This document shows, piece by piece, positions 45,167 to 53,517 of a stretch of 64,000 nt of DNA. The position numbers were made by a program, and so were the translations under genes. Source of the stretch: Thermococcus argininiproducens (lineage in GTDB: Archaea; Methanobacteriota_B; Thermococci; Thermococcales; Thermococcaceae); assembly GCF_023746595.1 (NCBI RefSeq), contig NZ_CP080572.1, positions 1,534,530 to 1,598,529 on the forward strand. The letters run 5' to 3'. Under the pieces are notes generated by a model. That model saw nothing but the letters and a program-made list of their open reading frames with translations, was not told the DNA's origin and searched no databases. Position 1 is the first letter of the stretch. Each line of letters starts with the position of its first letter.

Positions 45167-45889
45167 ATGTTCAAAAACCTCGGCTACACATTTGAGCCGA
45201 CATACAAGGAAAAGCTCTGGATGTATGATCCAAGAACTGAAGTTGGGAAAAAGAGAATGAAAAAGCAGAAAGAGCTGCTTGAAAGGTTTCTCCCCATAAA
45301 AAGCGGTAAAGCGCTGGACATCGGCTGCGGCATGGGGATCTCAACCTTCGCCCTCGAAAATCTGGGGTTTGAAGTTATTGGGATTGATGTTCAGGGAGAG
45401 CTTGTGGAGAAGGCAAGGGGAATTGCGAAAGAACTTGGATTTAAAGCAGAATTCCGGGTTATGGACGCCAAGAAGCTCGATTTCCCGGATGAAAGCTTTG
45501 ATTTGGTTGCGCTTTTGGGAAATCCTCTCCCACACCTGAGCGTTTATGATTTCGACGAGATTGTACAAGAGGTTTTCAGGGTGCTTAAACCCAATGGGGC
45601 TATATTCGTTGACTATGCAGACTGGGTTAGACTTCTGCATGATGGCTATAAGCACGTGCTCGTTGAAGATCCATTTATTTCTTTTCACGTTTCCCTCAAC
45701 ACCATGAAAGGACAGGTAGAGCGGTTTTTCATTAATCTTGAGAAGGGCTACTTCTTCAGAGTAAAGATTAATGTTTGGGCACCGTGGATTGTAGAGTTCA
45801 TCCTGAGAAAAGCTGGGTTTGAAGTGGAGACGCACTATCTAGGGACTTTTAGTGTTGTGGGCGTTGGTAGAAAATCTTCGGGTGTTTAA
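45167..45889 (+). CDS. SAM methyltransferase, tandem paralogue 2
   Basis: 240 residues, starting 4 nt after paralogue 1. Motif I is ALDIGCGMGISTFALENLGF, followed by GIDVQGELVEKARGIAKELG and RVMDAKKLDF. LLGNPLPHLSVYDFDEI and the C-terminal APWIVEFILRKAGFEVETHY match the other copies. The motif loop is intact, so it is probably active; substrate unknown. Same operon as the flavoprotein. Confidence 0.82.
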   Translation: MFKNLGYTFEPTYKEKLWMYDPRTEVGKKRMKKQKELLERFLPIKSGKALDIGCGMGISTFALENLGFEVIGIDVQGELVEKARGIAKELGFKAEFRVMDAKKLDFPDESFDLVALLGNPLPHLSVYDFDEIVQEVFRVLKPNGAIFVDYADWVRLLHDGYKHVLVEDPFISFHVSLNTMKGQVERFFINLEKGYFFRVKINVWAPWIVEFILRKAGFEVETHYLGTFSVVGVGRKSSGV

Positions 45890-45890
45890 A

Positions 45891-46622
45891 ATGTTCAGAG
45901 ATTGTGATGATGGTAGTGATGCTTATTACAAAGCCCTTCCCACTACTTGGGATGCAACAAGTGAAATTGGGAAGAAGAGAATAATGGGGTTAAAGGAGAT
46001 CTTAAGGAAATATCTGCCCATAAAGGGAGGAAAAGCTCTAGATGTTGGCTGTGGCACTGGAATCTCAACTTTTGCCTTAGAAGAGCTCGGCTTTGGAGTC
46101 ATTGGAATAGACATTAGAAAAGAAGTGATCCAAAAAGCTAAGGAAATTGCAAAGGAAAGATGCTCAAAAGCAGAATTCTACTTTATGGATGCCAAAAGAC
46201 TGGAGTTTGAGAGTGAAAGCTTTGATCTTGTGGCTTTACTCGGCTCTCCTTTGCCACACTTCAGCGTTTATGACTTTGACGAGATAATTAGAGAATCTTA
46301 TCGAGTCTTAAAGCCAAAAGGAGTGCTTGTAATTGAATACGCAGATACAATAAAAGGGCTTTATAGCTGGCATAAAGATGCTTTTGTAGAGGGCTCGCTG
46401 ATTTCTATTCACAAAGGCTTTAACTTCATTGAAGGCTTAGAGGAAAGGTTCTTCATAAATTTAAACAGCGGAACAACTTTTAGCGTCAAGTTCTACCTTT
46501 GGTCTCCATGGATTGTGGAGTTTATTCTCAGAAAAGCAGGTTTTGAAGTAGAGAGCCATTACATAAATGAGAGGATGGTTGTGACAGTAGGGATAAAGGC
46601 TGGCTCCATCCATAAGATTTAA
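45891..46622 (+). CDS. SAM methyltransferase, tandem paralogue 3
   Basis: 243 residues. Motif I is ALDVGCGTGISTFALEELGF, followed by GIDIRKEVIQKAKEIAKE and FMDAKRLEF, and the C-terminal SPWIVEFILRKAGFEVESHY. The N-terminus (MFRDCDDGSDAYYKALPTTW) differs from copies 1 and 2. The start at 45891 is chosen by this alignment and by spacing of 1 nt from copy 2; upstream codons in frame would overlap copy 2. Substrate unknown. Confidence 0.82.
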   Translation: MFRDCDDGSDAYYKALPTTWDATSEIGKKRIMGLKEILRKYLPIKGGKALDVGCGTGISTFALEELGFGVIGIDIRKEVIQKAKEIAKERCSKAEFYFMDAKRLEFESESFDLVALLGSPLPHFSVYDFDEIIRESYRVLKPKGVLVIEYADTIKGLYSWHKDAFVEGSLISIHKGFNFIEGLEERFFINLNSGTTFSVKFYLWSPWIVEFILRKAGFEVESHYINERMVVTVGIKAGSIHKI

Positions 46623-46628
46623 ATACTT
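46616..46628 (+). promoter_or_regulatory. TATA box of the AAA ATPase operon
   Basis: GATTTAAATACTT overlaps the 3' end of the third methyltransferase gene and lies about 32-44 nt before the ATPase ATG. A GGGGTGAG ribosome binding site sits just before that ATG. Confidence 0.5.
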
Positions 46629-46659
46629 AAAGTGGTAAGTTTAGGCTCAGGGGTGAGCC

Positions 46660-47757
46660 ATGGCTCGGGGCAAAAATCCGTTTAAATTGAAAACACTTAC
46701 AAGAAGGAAAGATCTCCATGGAGAAGAGCATAAGAAAGCATTGGAGGAACTGAAAGATTACATCTTCGATGGGGAGCCTGTGTTGCTGTTAGGGCCCCGC
46801 AGGGTCGGAAAGACAAGCCTCATCAACATAGCCATAAGTGAGCATTCCACAGAACTCTGTTACCTTTACTATGATCTAAGCCCTTTTATCGGCCAAAGAA
46901 ATCTAAGCGTTTCCCAGCTCGTAGTGACTAAGTCAAACTTAAAGCTGTTACAGGAAAAGAAGGGATTAAGAATCAGTTTAAAGGTTATAGAGGGATGGAA
47001 GGAGAGGGTGACTCCTGGAGAATATTCTCGGGAGCTTCTTAACGTTCTCAGAGCCCTTCATGAAACGTGTGAACACGGTGTTGTGGTCTTTGATGAGGCT
47101 CAAGTTTTGGGATTTCCAAGGGGAATAAACTTTATGGGAATCTTTCAGATGATAATGAACTCATATGACAACGTAAGCATAGTTCTAACGGGTTCGATGC
47201 CCGGAATTCTTGCCAGCTACCTAAACGTATCGGAAGAAGAAGCTGGATTTTCAAGGTTTTTTAATGAAATAAACCTATCACGTTGGAATCTCTCGACAAC
47301 GGAGAAATTTTTGAAAAGACACATCCAAATGTCCCGGGATGAACTTCTCGAAGTCTCAACGGAGCTCTCAAACGTTCCAGGCTTCATTGCTATGTACGGC
47401 AATTTGAGGTGGAAGGGTATTACCCATGCAGAGGCCATTGAAAAAGTCAGAGAAAAAGCAATTCGCCTCTGGAAAGCTGACATCGTTAAGTTCTTCTCCG
47501 TTTATAACTCCAAGGTTTACTACTACGTTCTGAAGGCTCTCGCACTTGGTCCCCCTATAGGTCTGAGATATTCAGAACTCTTAGAAAGCACACGGTTTAT
47601 TGCATCAAACGATAACATAATTATCAGCGACTCAAGCTTCAAGCGGGCACTATCGAGGCTTAAAGGGGCGGGACTGATTGAAGAGACAGAAACACGTAGG
47701 TACATAATACCCGAGCTTCCGCTGAGAAAAGCCATTTTGAAGATTGGGGGAATATGA
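46660..47757 (+). CDS. archaeal AAA ATPase, intact
   Basis: 365 residues of the COG1672-type archaeal ATPase fold. Walker A is LLGPRRVGKTSLIN (about 45-57) and Walker B is GVVVFDEAQVLGF. Sensor-like VLTGSMPGIL and a C-terminal winged-helix-type part (YSELLESTRFIASND, LKGAGLIEETETRRYII) follow. The role is unknown: such ATPases are often linked to mobile elements or local stress genes. It has its own promoter and overlaps or abuts the two genes downstream. A frameshifted relative lies at 35222-36471. Confidence 0.82.
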   Translation: MARGKNPFKLKTLTRRKDLHGEEHKKALEELKDYIFDGEPVLLLGPRRVGKTSLINIAISEHSTELCYLYYDLSPFIGQRNLSVSQLVVTKSNLKLLQEKKGLRISLKVIEGWKERVTPGEYSRELLNVLRALHETCEHGVVVFDEAQVLGFPRGINFMGIFQMIMNSYDNVSIVLTGSMPGILASYLNVSEEEAGFSRFFNEINLSRWNLSTTEKFLKRHIQMSRDELLEVSTELSNVPGFIAMYGNLRWKGITHAEAIEKVREKAIRLWKADIVKFFSVYNSKVYYYVLKALALGPPIGLRYSELLESTRFIASNDNIIISDSSFKRALSRLKGAGLIEETETRRYIIPELPLRKAILKIGGI

Positions 47758-47758
47758 G

Positions 47759-48757
47759 ATGAAAGTTTACTCCTTCGGCATTGAAACCGTTCCAGCAGCT
47801 GGAATATCTGCAGAAGACGGCATTTTAATCATAGGGAGCGTAAGGAATGAGAACTACAAGATCATGCTCCTTAAATTGAATTATGAAGAAGAGCTGGAGT
47901 GGTTCAAGCTATTTGGCGGCAAAGATGACTGGGAGGGGCATTCGATAGCCAAGGTGAACGATGGCTACCTTATAGGCGGCGCTGTTGAAGGAATAGCTAC
48001 TCCAAACGGTGGGAAGAGCTGGAGGGCTTACCTTGCAAAGATAGATGGGAATGGAAACAAAATCTGGGAGAGGAAGTACCACATTCTGGGCAACGAGTGC
48101 GTGTATTCTATACTCCCCCTTGAGGACGGCATTCTTCTGGGTGGTGAAGCCTCGGACGACAGCAAAAAGGGTTTTTTCCTAATGAAAACGAACGAGAACG
48201 GTGAACCTCTTTGGTTTAGAACCTATGACAAATGGGAAGATGCAGTCTTTGGCGGCATTGCGATGATAAACGACAGTATTATGCTGATCGGAAGCTCCAA
48301 AAACAGAAATGGCTGGGAGATTCATCTCATACGAGTTGATAAAGAAGGTGACATCCTAGAAGAGAAAACACTTGTCAATGGAGTGGTCTTTGATGTCGTC
48401 AGTACTGAAAAGGGAATCCTCTTAGCTGGCGAGCATAATGAGAGATTCTACGTTGCAAAGCTGAGCGAAGAGAATGAAATTACGTGGGAAAAGAGCTTTA
48501 GAAATGGTGCCGCAATTGCATTAGAGTCTGTGAAAGATGCGATTTTAGTGGGAGGGGAACTCAACCGAAAAGCTGTTTTAGTAAAAATAAGTGAAGAAGG
48601 GGAGATCCTTTGGAAAAAAGAGCTCTGGGAGAATGGGTGGGTTCAGGTTGTTAAGCAGGGGAAAGATAGACTTTTTGTGACTGGTATGGTCGAAAGTGAA
48701 GGAAAAGAGTATATGGGGATTGAGTTCTTAAAGGAGGTTAAAAAGCTTAAACGGTGA
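47759..48757 (+). CDS. WD40/PQQ-like repeat protein
   Basis: 332 residues with repeats of about 45-50 residues, each with a strand ending in a Gly-Gly/Gly-Glu-rich turn: KDDWEGHSIAKVNDGYLIGG, GNECVYSILPLEDGILLGGE and related units. This predicts a beta-propeller. No signal peptide, so probably cytoplasmic. The ATG is 1 nt after the ATPase stop (GGGGG upstream). Acts most likely as a binding or scaffold protein; the partner may be the ATPase (inference). Confidence 0.7.
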   Translation: MKVYSFGIETVPAAGISAEDGILIIGSVRNENYKIMLLKLNYEEELEWFKLFGGKDDWEGHSIAKVNDGYLIGGAVEGIATPNGGKSWRAYLAKIDGNGNKIWERKYHILGNECVYSILPLEDGILLGGEASDDSKKGFFLMKTNENGEPLWFRTYDKWEDAVFGGIAMINDSIMLIGSSKNRNGWEIHLIRVDKEGDILEEKTLVNGVVFDVVSTEKGILLAGEHNERFYVAKLSEENEITWEKSFRNGAAIALESVKDAILVGGELNRKAVLVKISEEGEILWKKELWENGWVQVVKQGKDRLFVTGMVESEGKEYMGIEFLKEVKKLKR

Positions 48758-48763
48758 TAGAAG

Positions 48764-49318
48764 ATGAAACTCCTCGCTCTCTGCTGCTCCCCTCGAAGAG
48801 AGGGAAACACCTCAAAAGCCCTCTCTTTACTTTTTGAGAAGCTTCCAAAAGATTGGCAAAAAGAGATGATAAACCTTTACGAGTTCGATATAAAGGCATG
48901 CGGTGAGCTCTGCAGTGTAGACTGCCTAAAAGGTGAAGATGTCTGCAAAGTTGATGCCCTTGATGAAAGAGTGAAGCTCTTAGAAAAGCTGAAAACTGCT
49001 GATATAATAGTCATCGGAACACCAACTTACAATATGGACGTTCCTTCCAAGCTGAGGGCACTTTTAGAACGAAATTACCTCGAAAATTACCTAAGGAATA
49101 AAGTTGTGGCTCTGTTAATTGTCTCAAACTTAGGTGGTGTAAAAGCACTTTGCACTCTAACATCTTCGCTAATCTTAGATGCTCAAGCAATTATCGCTTG
49201 TGCTGTCATCGTGCCGGGATACCGAGAAGAAGGGAAAACCATAAATGACTCAAAAACGCAGATGCTGGTTGATTATTTAGCAAAGAGGATTGTGGAGGTT
49301 GTAAGTCTTATGCACTAA
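48764..49318 (+). CDS. Cys-rich FMN reductase-like flavoprotein
   Basis: 184 residues, flavodoxin fold. FMN loop is LCCSPRREGNTSKALSLL and second loop is IGTPTYNMDVPSKLRALLER. The Cys cluster KACGELCSVDCLKGEDVCKVD resembles an Fe-S flavoprotein motif, in the same place as in the flavoprotein at 43887. It starts 6 nt after the propeller gene. Its end overlaps the 3' end of a convergent gene by 11 nt. Confidence 0.78.
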   Translation: MKLLALCCSPRREGNTSKALSLLFEKLPKDWQKEMINLYEFDIKACGELCSVDCLKGEDVCKVDALDERVKLLEKLKTADIIVIGTPTYNMDVPSKLRALLERNYLENYLRNKVVALLIVSNLGGVKALCTLTSSLILDAQAIIACAVIVPGYREEGKTINDSKTQMLVDYLAKRIVEVVSLMH

Positions 49319-50297
49319 AGGACACCCACTTGATGCATCTCCCCCCATCTTCACTTTCCTCTGGCTCTGCGAAATAGCCCTCCCTAATTAAAACGTTGTT
49401 TGCCCATCCAAAAATCCAGTGCCAAGCTTCAATGAAGAGTTCTCCAAAAGCGCACCACTGGCTTGCTTTTAATTTGTTTAAATCTTCTTTTAACATTTCC
49501 CATTTTTCTTCAGTTACAAGTTTTTCCACGTCACTTGCAATCCTATCAGCAACTTGCCATGGTATCTTCATATCATGTTTATCGAAGAATGGAACTCCAA
49601 CATATTCGTATCTTTCCAAAATTTCCCTTGTTTTTCCACTTTTGTGAAATTCTTCGAGTGCCTTCCCTAAAGCCTCTGCTTCATCTTTCCTTGCTTTTCC
49701 AGACCAGACTAAGTCGGGAAAAGCGTTTCTTGAGCCAGTGTGATTCCCAAAGGAGTAGAACATGTAATTTCCAAACTTTGCCGAATGGCAACCCCAGTAA
49801 AAGTCCTTTGCAATTTCTTCCCACTTATCCCTAATTTCGCGAGCATAAGGAATGAACTTCCTATTTTCGCCCCATTCATTTTCCAGCATGGTTAAGAACT
49901 TCAAATCTAAGGCGTAGCAACCAACAACGGCAAAATGGAGGTACTCTAGCTTTGAGTATCTCAAACAGTTTAATCTTTTCAAGTTATTATCTACCCATTT
50001 GAAGTTTTTAATTAAATATTCTGCTAAAACCTCTCCATATTTAACTCCGATCTCTCTAAGTTTCAGGACGTCTTCCCACGGTGTAAAGCAGAAGTTGAGC
50101 TTAATCTGTCCACTTTCTTCTTTTAAGATGTCCTCTTGGAGGAGGTAATCCAAGGATTTCTTATCTACCAGCTGTAAGGCGTTTTCCATGCTTATGAGAG
50201 ATTCAGAAAGCTTGAGTATTAACTCCTTAGCTTTGTATGCATGCTCCCAGTACTCTCTTTCTCCATTCCCACATACGTAAACCATCAGTTTGCTCAT
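49308..50297 (-). CDS. protein of unknown function
   Basis: 329 residues from the ATG at 50297. The reading frame extends to a TTG at 50324, but GGGAT lies just before 50297. Rich in Trp and charged residues (YFAEPEESEDGGRC at the end), with no signal peptide or membrane helix. No family recognised. A TATA-like TTTTAAGTATTTT lies upstream at about 50324-50340 on the minus strand. Confidence 0.6.
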   Translation of the reverse strand: MSKLMVYVCGNGEREYWEHAYKAKELILKLSESLISMENALQLVDKKSLDYLLQEDILKEESGQIKLNFCFTPWEDVLKLREIGVKYGEVLAEYLIKNFKWVDNNLKRLNCLRYSKLEYLHFAVVGCYALDLKFLTMLENEWGENRKFIPYAREIRDKWEEIAKDFYWGCHSAKFGNYMFYSFGNHTGSRNAFPDLVWSGKARKDEAEALGKALEEFHKSGKTREILERYEYVGVPFFDKHDMKIPWQVADRIASDVEKLVTEEKWEMLKEDLNKLKASQWCAFGELFIEAWHWIFGWANNVLIREGYFAEPEESEDGGRCIKWVSFSA

Positions 50298-50360
50298 AAG
50301 TATCCCAGAAGGTACTACAACCAAAAATACTTAAAATAATTTTTATCAAATCGATGAAAG

Positions 50361-51113
50361 GTGGTGAAGCTGTCAGACTTCAACATCGAGGAAGTCTTTA
50401 ACGTTGACGATTACATGTATTTTTATTCGGAGAAACTTACTGAAGAGCGAACCAAGAGAGAAGTGGAATTTTTAGTGAAAGTCCTTGAATTGAAGGAGCC
50501 AAAGAGAATCCTTGATTTAGCCTGCGGCTTTGGAAGACATGCAATAAAGTTGGCAGAATTAGGGCATGAAGTAGTTGGCGTTGACATAATGGAGGGTTTC
50601 CTAGAGATCGCAAGAAAGAAAGCAGAAGAGCAAGGAGTGAGCATTAAGTTCATGAAAGGAGATATGAGAGAAACAAACTTCAAAGAAGAATTTGACATAG
50701 TTTTACTTCTCTACACATCATTTGGATATTTCAGTGACGAGGAGAACTTTAAAGTATTGCAAAACGTTTACAAAGCCTTAAAGCCAAATGGGCTCTTCTG
50801 CCTTGATGTTCCAAACAGAGATTTTGTAGTTCAGCAACTCTCTCCCTGTTCAGTGCTTGAGAAGGGTGAAGATTTTATGATTGACATGCCGAGCTTTGAT
50901 GTCTTTACAGGGAGAATGAATGTGAGGAGGATAACCATAAGAAACGGCAGGAGAAGAGAAGTTTCCTATTCAATTAGACTCTACACATTCACGGAAGTAA
51001 AAGAGCTCCTCAAAAGAGCTGAGTTTGAAGTTTACAAAGTTTTTGGGCACTGGGATGGGAGAGAGCTTTCGCTAAACGCCCCAAGGATGATAGTGGTTGC
51101 ACAGAAAGTTTGA
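50361..51113 (+). CDS. SAM-dependent methyltransferase
   Basis: 250 residues. Motif I is ILDLACGFGRHAIKLAELGH, acidic motif II GVDIMEGFLEIARKK, and FDIVLLLYTSFGYF follows. C-terminal NAPRMIVVAQKV is the family's end. The start is one of two adjacent GTG codons (50361 or 50364), with AAGGTG upstream; the site is ambiguous. The substrate is unknown. It differs from the tandem trio, so it is an independent family member. Confidence 0.83.
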   Translation: MVKLSDFNIEEVFNVDDYMYFYSEKLTEERTKREVEFLVKVLELKEPKRILDLACGFGRHAIKLAELGHEVVGVDIMEGFLEIARKKAEEQGVSIKFMKGDMRETNFKEEFDIVLLLYTSFGYFSDEENFKVLQNVYKALKPNGLFCLDVPNRDFVVQQLSPCSVLEKGEDFMIDMPSFDVFTGRMNVRRITIRNGRRREVSYSIRLYTFTEVKELLKRAEFEVYKVFGHWDGRELSLNAPRMIVVAQKV

Positions 51114-51183
51114 ACATTACCAAATGTGTAATATACTCAACTGGTAATACCTCTTTAAGGACTAAAAATTGAGGTAGTGCCAA

Positions 51184-52104
51184 ATGAAAGTCCAAGTCCT
51201 TGAGTTTGAAGAGAAGTTTACAGAAGGTGTTGAGGAACTTTATAATACATTAGGATGGAAATTCAGCCCAAAACTTATCAATATTTGGAAGAGCCTAAGG
51301 AACTATTCAAAAGTCCTAATAGCACTGTCTAATGGGAGAGTCGTTGGAAAAGTAACTCTCGATGTAGCCTTTCCACCTTATGCAGAGATTGTTAATTTAA
51401 TAGTGCATCCCGAATACCAAGGAAAAGGAATTGGAACAAAGCTCATAGAAGAGTGTATCAAAATATCTGAAAGCAAAGGACACAATATTCAATTTTTAAT
51501 GACAGAATACGATAATACTCCAGCCCTAAACCTTTATAAAAAGTTTAACTTTTATCCAGCAATACTCTCTAAAAGGAAGCAACTCTGGCTTTTTAGGTTT
51601 GGAAAAGGCAGTTTTGTCGAAGACTTTCTCAAGGCTCATCCTCTCTTTGAGTTCAAAGTTTCCAGAAAGACAGTTAACTTTCACGGTGAGAAATTCTATG
51701 AGATTTCTTTTGCTGACATAATGAGTAATGCACACTTGAAAATTTACTTTAAAGGCCAGCCAGGACAAGAAGAGACAATGCCGAGAATTGCGGGAATCTC
51801 TTTTATGGAAGGAAAAAAGGCTTTTGATTTAGTTGCCTATGAGAATCCATTTGAGCTTGGGGTTTTTAATTATGGGGAAGACTCACGCTTTGAGATTGAG
51901 CCTTTAAGTTCAAAAGGTTTAGAAGTTTTCGTTGAGAAACAGATTTTAAAACTATCCAAGAATCAAAACGAAAGAGTGAAGATAGATTTTAAGAAAACTG
52001 GAGACTTTGATACTCCCCTTGACTATCTCTCATTCAGAACAATCGTTGCTTCGTTCAAAATAAATGAAAACTTTGTGATTTCAATAGGGGAAGATTGTGG
52101 ATAG
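51184..52104 (+). CDS. GNAT acetyltransferase with C-terminal extension
   Basis: 306 residues. The GNAT core is about 1-150, with acetyl-CoA motif LIVHPEYQGKGIGTKLIEEC. A further ~150 residues (FYEISFADIMSNAHLKIYF) form a second, unrecognised domain. Start is the ATG at 51184. Target unknown. It is convergent with the nucleotidyltransferase gene, whose stop abuts directly. Confidence 0.8.
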   Translation: MKVQVLEFEEKFTEGVEELYNTLGWKFSPKLINIWKSLRNYSKVLIALSNGRVVGKVTLDVAFPPYAEIVNLIVHPEYQGKGIGTKLIEECIKISESKGHNIQFLMTEYDNTPALNLYKKFNFYPAILSKRKQLWLFRFGKGSFVEDFLKAHPLFEFKVSRKTVNFHGEKFYEISFADIMSNAHLKIYFKGQPGQEETMPRIAGISFMEGKKAFDLVAYENPFELGVFNYGEDSRFEIEPLSSKGLEVFVEKQILKLSKNQNERVKIDFKKTGDFDTPLDYLSFRTIVASFKINENFVISIGEDCG

Positions 52105-52587
52105 TTAAACATTCTCTTTTCCTCTCTCTTCCAAAAACTTCTTCAGCATCTTCGCTTTTTCAACTCTTCCCAGCTTGAGATAGGCCTGATACTCATATTC
52201 TAAATCTAGAACTGGGATTTTCATGCCTTCGACTTTCACAAAGCGTTTGTATTTGTTTATGTCTACCGGTGGCTCCCACTCATCGTTAACTTTCTTTTGA
52301 ATGTCTCCCATTATCTCGACTTTAATCCCATCAATTATCAGCGCTCCAAAGTGCGAGCGGATTCTTTCACTCTCCCTAAATCTTACAGGTTCAATCACAA
52401 ACTCAGAAAAAATGCGTTCAATTTCATAAGCCCCCTCCTTATCAGTTTGGATGTCAATGTCATGGGGCTCAACGGGAACACCCTGGAGAGCAAAGCTTGT
52501 ACTCCCAGTGAGGGCCCAGTTAACGCTACTATCATTTAATCGCTCGTATAATTTGCACAGGACTTTGAGATGAGTTTGGGGAATCAT
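52105..52587 (-). CDS. minimal nucleotidyltransferase
   Basis: 160 residues. The Mg-binding signature is LTGSTSFALQG followed by DIDIQTDKEG (GS-x-...-D-x-D), typical of the NTase fold (MNT/AbiEii-like). The end has VEKAKMLKKFLEERGKENV. It lacks a HEPN partner nearby, so a toxin-antitoxin role is not supported. Function unknown. Confidence 0.7.
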   Translation of the reverse strand: MIPQTHLKVLCKLYERLNDSSVNWALTGSTSFALQGVPVEPHDIDIQTDKEGAYEIERIFSEFVIEPVRFRESERIRSHFGALIIDGIKVEIMGDIQKKVNDEWEPPVDINKYKRFVKVEGMKIPVLDLEYEYQAYLKLGRVEKAKMLKKFLEERGKENV

Positions 52588-52643
52588 CCCAGCACCCCAA
52601 AGGGTTTATATTCTGAATGTCATTAAAAATGTTGGGGATACAA

Positions 52644-53462
52644 ATGGAGCCTCTCATCAGGAAAGCCAAACCCGAAGATAAGCCCTTCATCGAGGAAATT
52701 TCAAAACTAACATGGGAAGGTGAAGACTACTTAGCAAGGGTTTTTGAGACATGGTTAAAAGATGGGAACTTCTACGTCCTTGAGCTAGAAGGAAAAGTCA
52801 TTGGAACGGCAAAGCTTACAATCTTGCCTGACAAAGTCGGCTGGCTTGAAGGTCTTAGAGTACATCCCAACTACCAAAAGCGTGGCTTTGGAAGGTTAAT
52901 CCAAAACTTTATGCTCACAAAAGGAAGAGAACTGGCAGAGAAAGGTGTTATAAATGCACTGGAGTTTTCAACGTACTTCCTCAACAAAGAGAGCATTGCA
53001 ATGGCGAAGAAGGACGGGTTTAAGATTGTGGAGCGGTTTTACTACGTTCAGAGAGCGCTTGGAGATGGAGAAAAACCAAAACCTTCAAAAATTGACTCTT
53101 TAGAAGAGCTTGATTATAAAGGCTACATCCCTTACGGATGGAAGCTCCTGCACAGGTGTGAGGAAAGCCTGAAGTGGCTGAACAGAAAGGCAGAAATTAG
53201 AGAATATAAAGGGCTTAAGTTTCTCTATGTCCCAATGCACGAGAATGAACCCGCGTTCACACCTTTTAAGCTTTCAACTGAGAGCATAAAAACGCTTTTA
53301 CCCGCGATGAGCTTTGAAGCCAAGAAAATCGGTTATGACAGCGTTGACATGATGCTCCCCGAAGATAGGAGTGATTTGATCGAGCCCCTAAAGGAGCTCG
53401 GCTTTAAGAACTGGACTGACTTTAAGGAACCTGATGTTTGGGTGTTCAGGAAGGAGCTTTAA
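52644..53462 (+). CDS. GNAT acetyltransferase with C-terminal extension
   Basis: 272 residues from the ATG at 52644 (GGGGAT upstream). The acetyl-CoA-binding strand and loop is RVHPNYQKRGFGRLIQNFML (about residues 72-91), followed by a second half (about 150-270) with LDYKGYIPYGWKLLHRCEES, similar in layout to the preceding GNAT gene. Target unknown. Confidence 0.8.
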   Translation: MEPLIRKAKPEDKPFIEEISKLTWEGEDYLARVFETWLKDGNFYVLELEGKVIGTAKLTILPDKVGWLEGLRVHPNYQKRGFGRLIQNFMLTKGRELAEKGVINALEFSTYFLNKESIAMAKKDGFKIVERFYYVQRALGDGEKPKPSKIDSLEELDYKGYIPYGWKLLHRCEESLKWLNRKAEIREYKGLKFLYVPMHENEPAFTPFKLSTESIKTLLPAMSFEAKKIGYDSVDMMLPEDRSDLIEPLKELGFKNWTDFKEPDVWVFRKEL

Positions 53463-53470
53463 TCCACGAA

Positions 53471-53482
53471 CGAAAATATTTA
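53471..53482 (+). promoter_or_regulatory. TATA box of the MFS gene
   Basis: GAAAATATTTATAG lies about 36-46 nt ahead of the ATG at 53518 and a GGTGAGAGG ribosome binding site follows. Confidence 0.45.
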
Positions 53483-53517
53483 TAGCTCTTGCATGAGTAC
53501 AAACAGCAGGTGAGAGG

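Noticed and set aside
52105-52587. Toxin-antitoxin nucleotidyltransferase
   Set aside because: No HEPN or AbiEi-like partner on either side.
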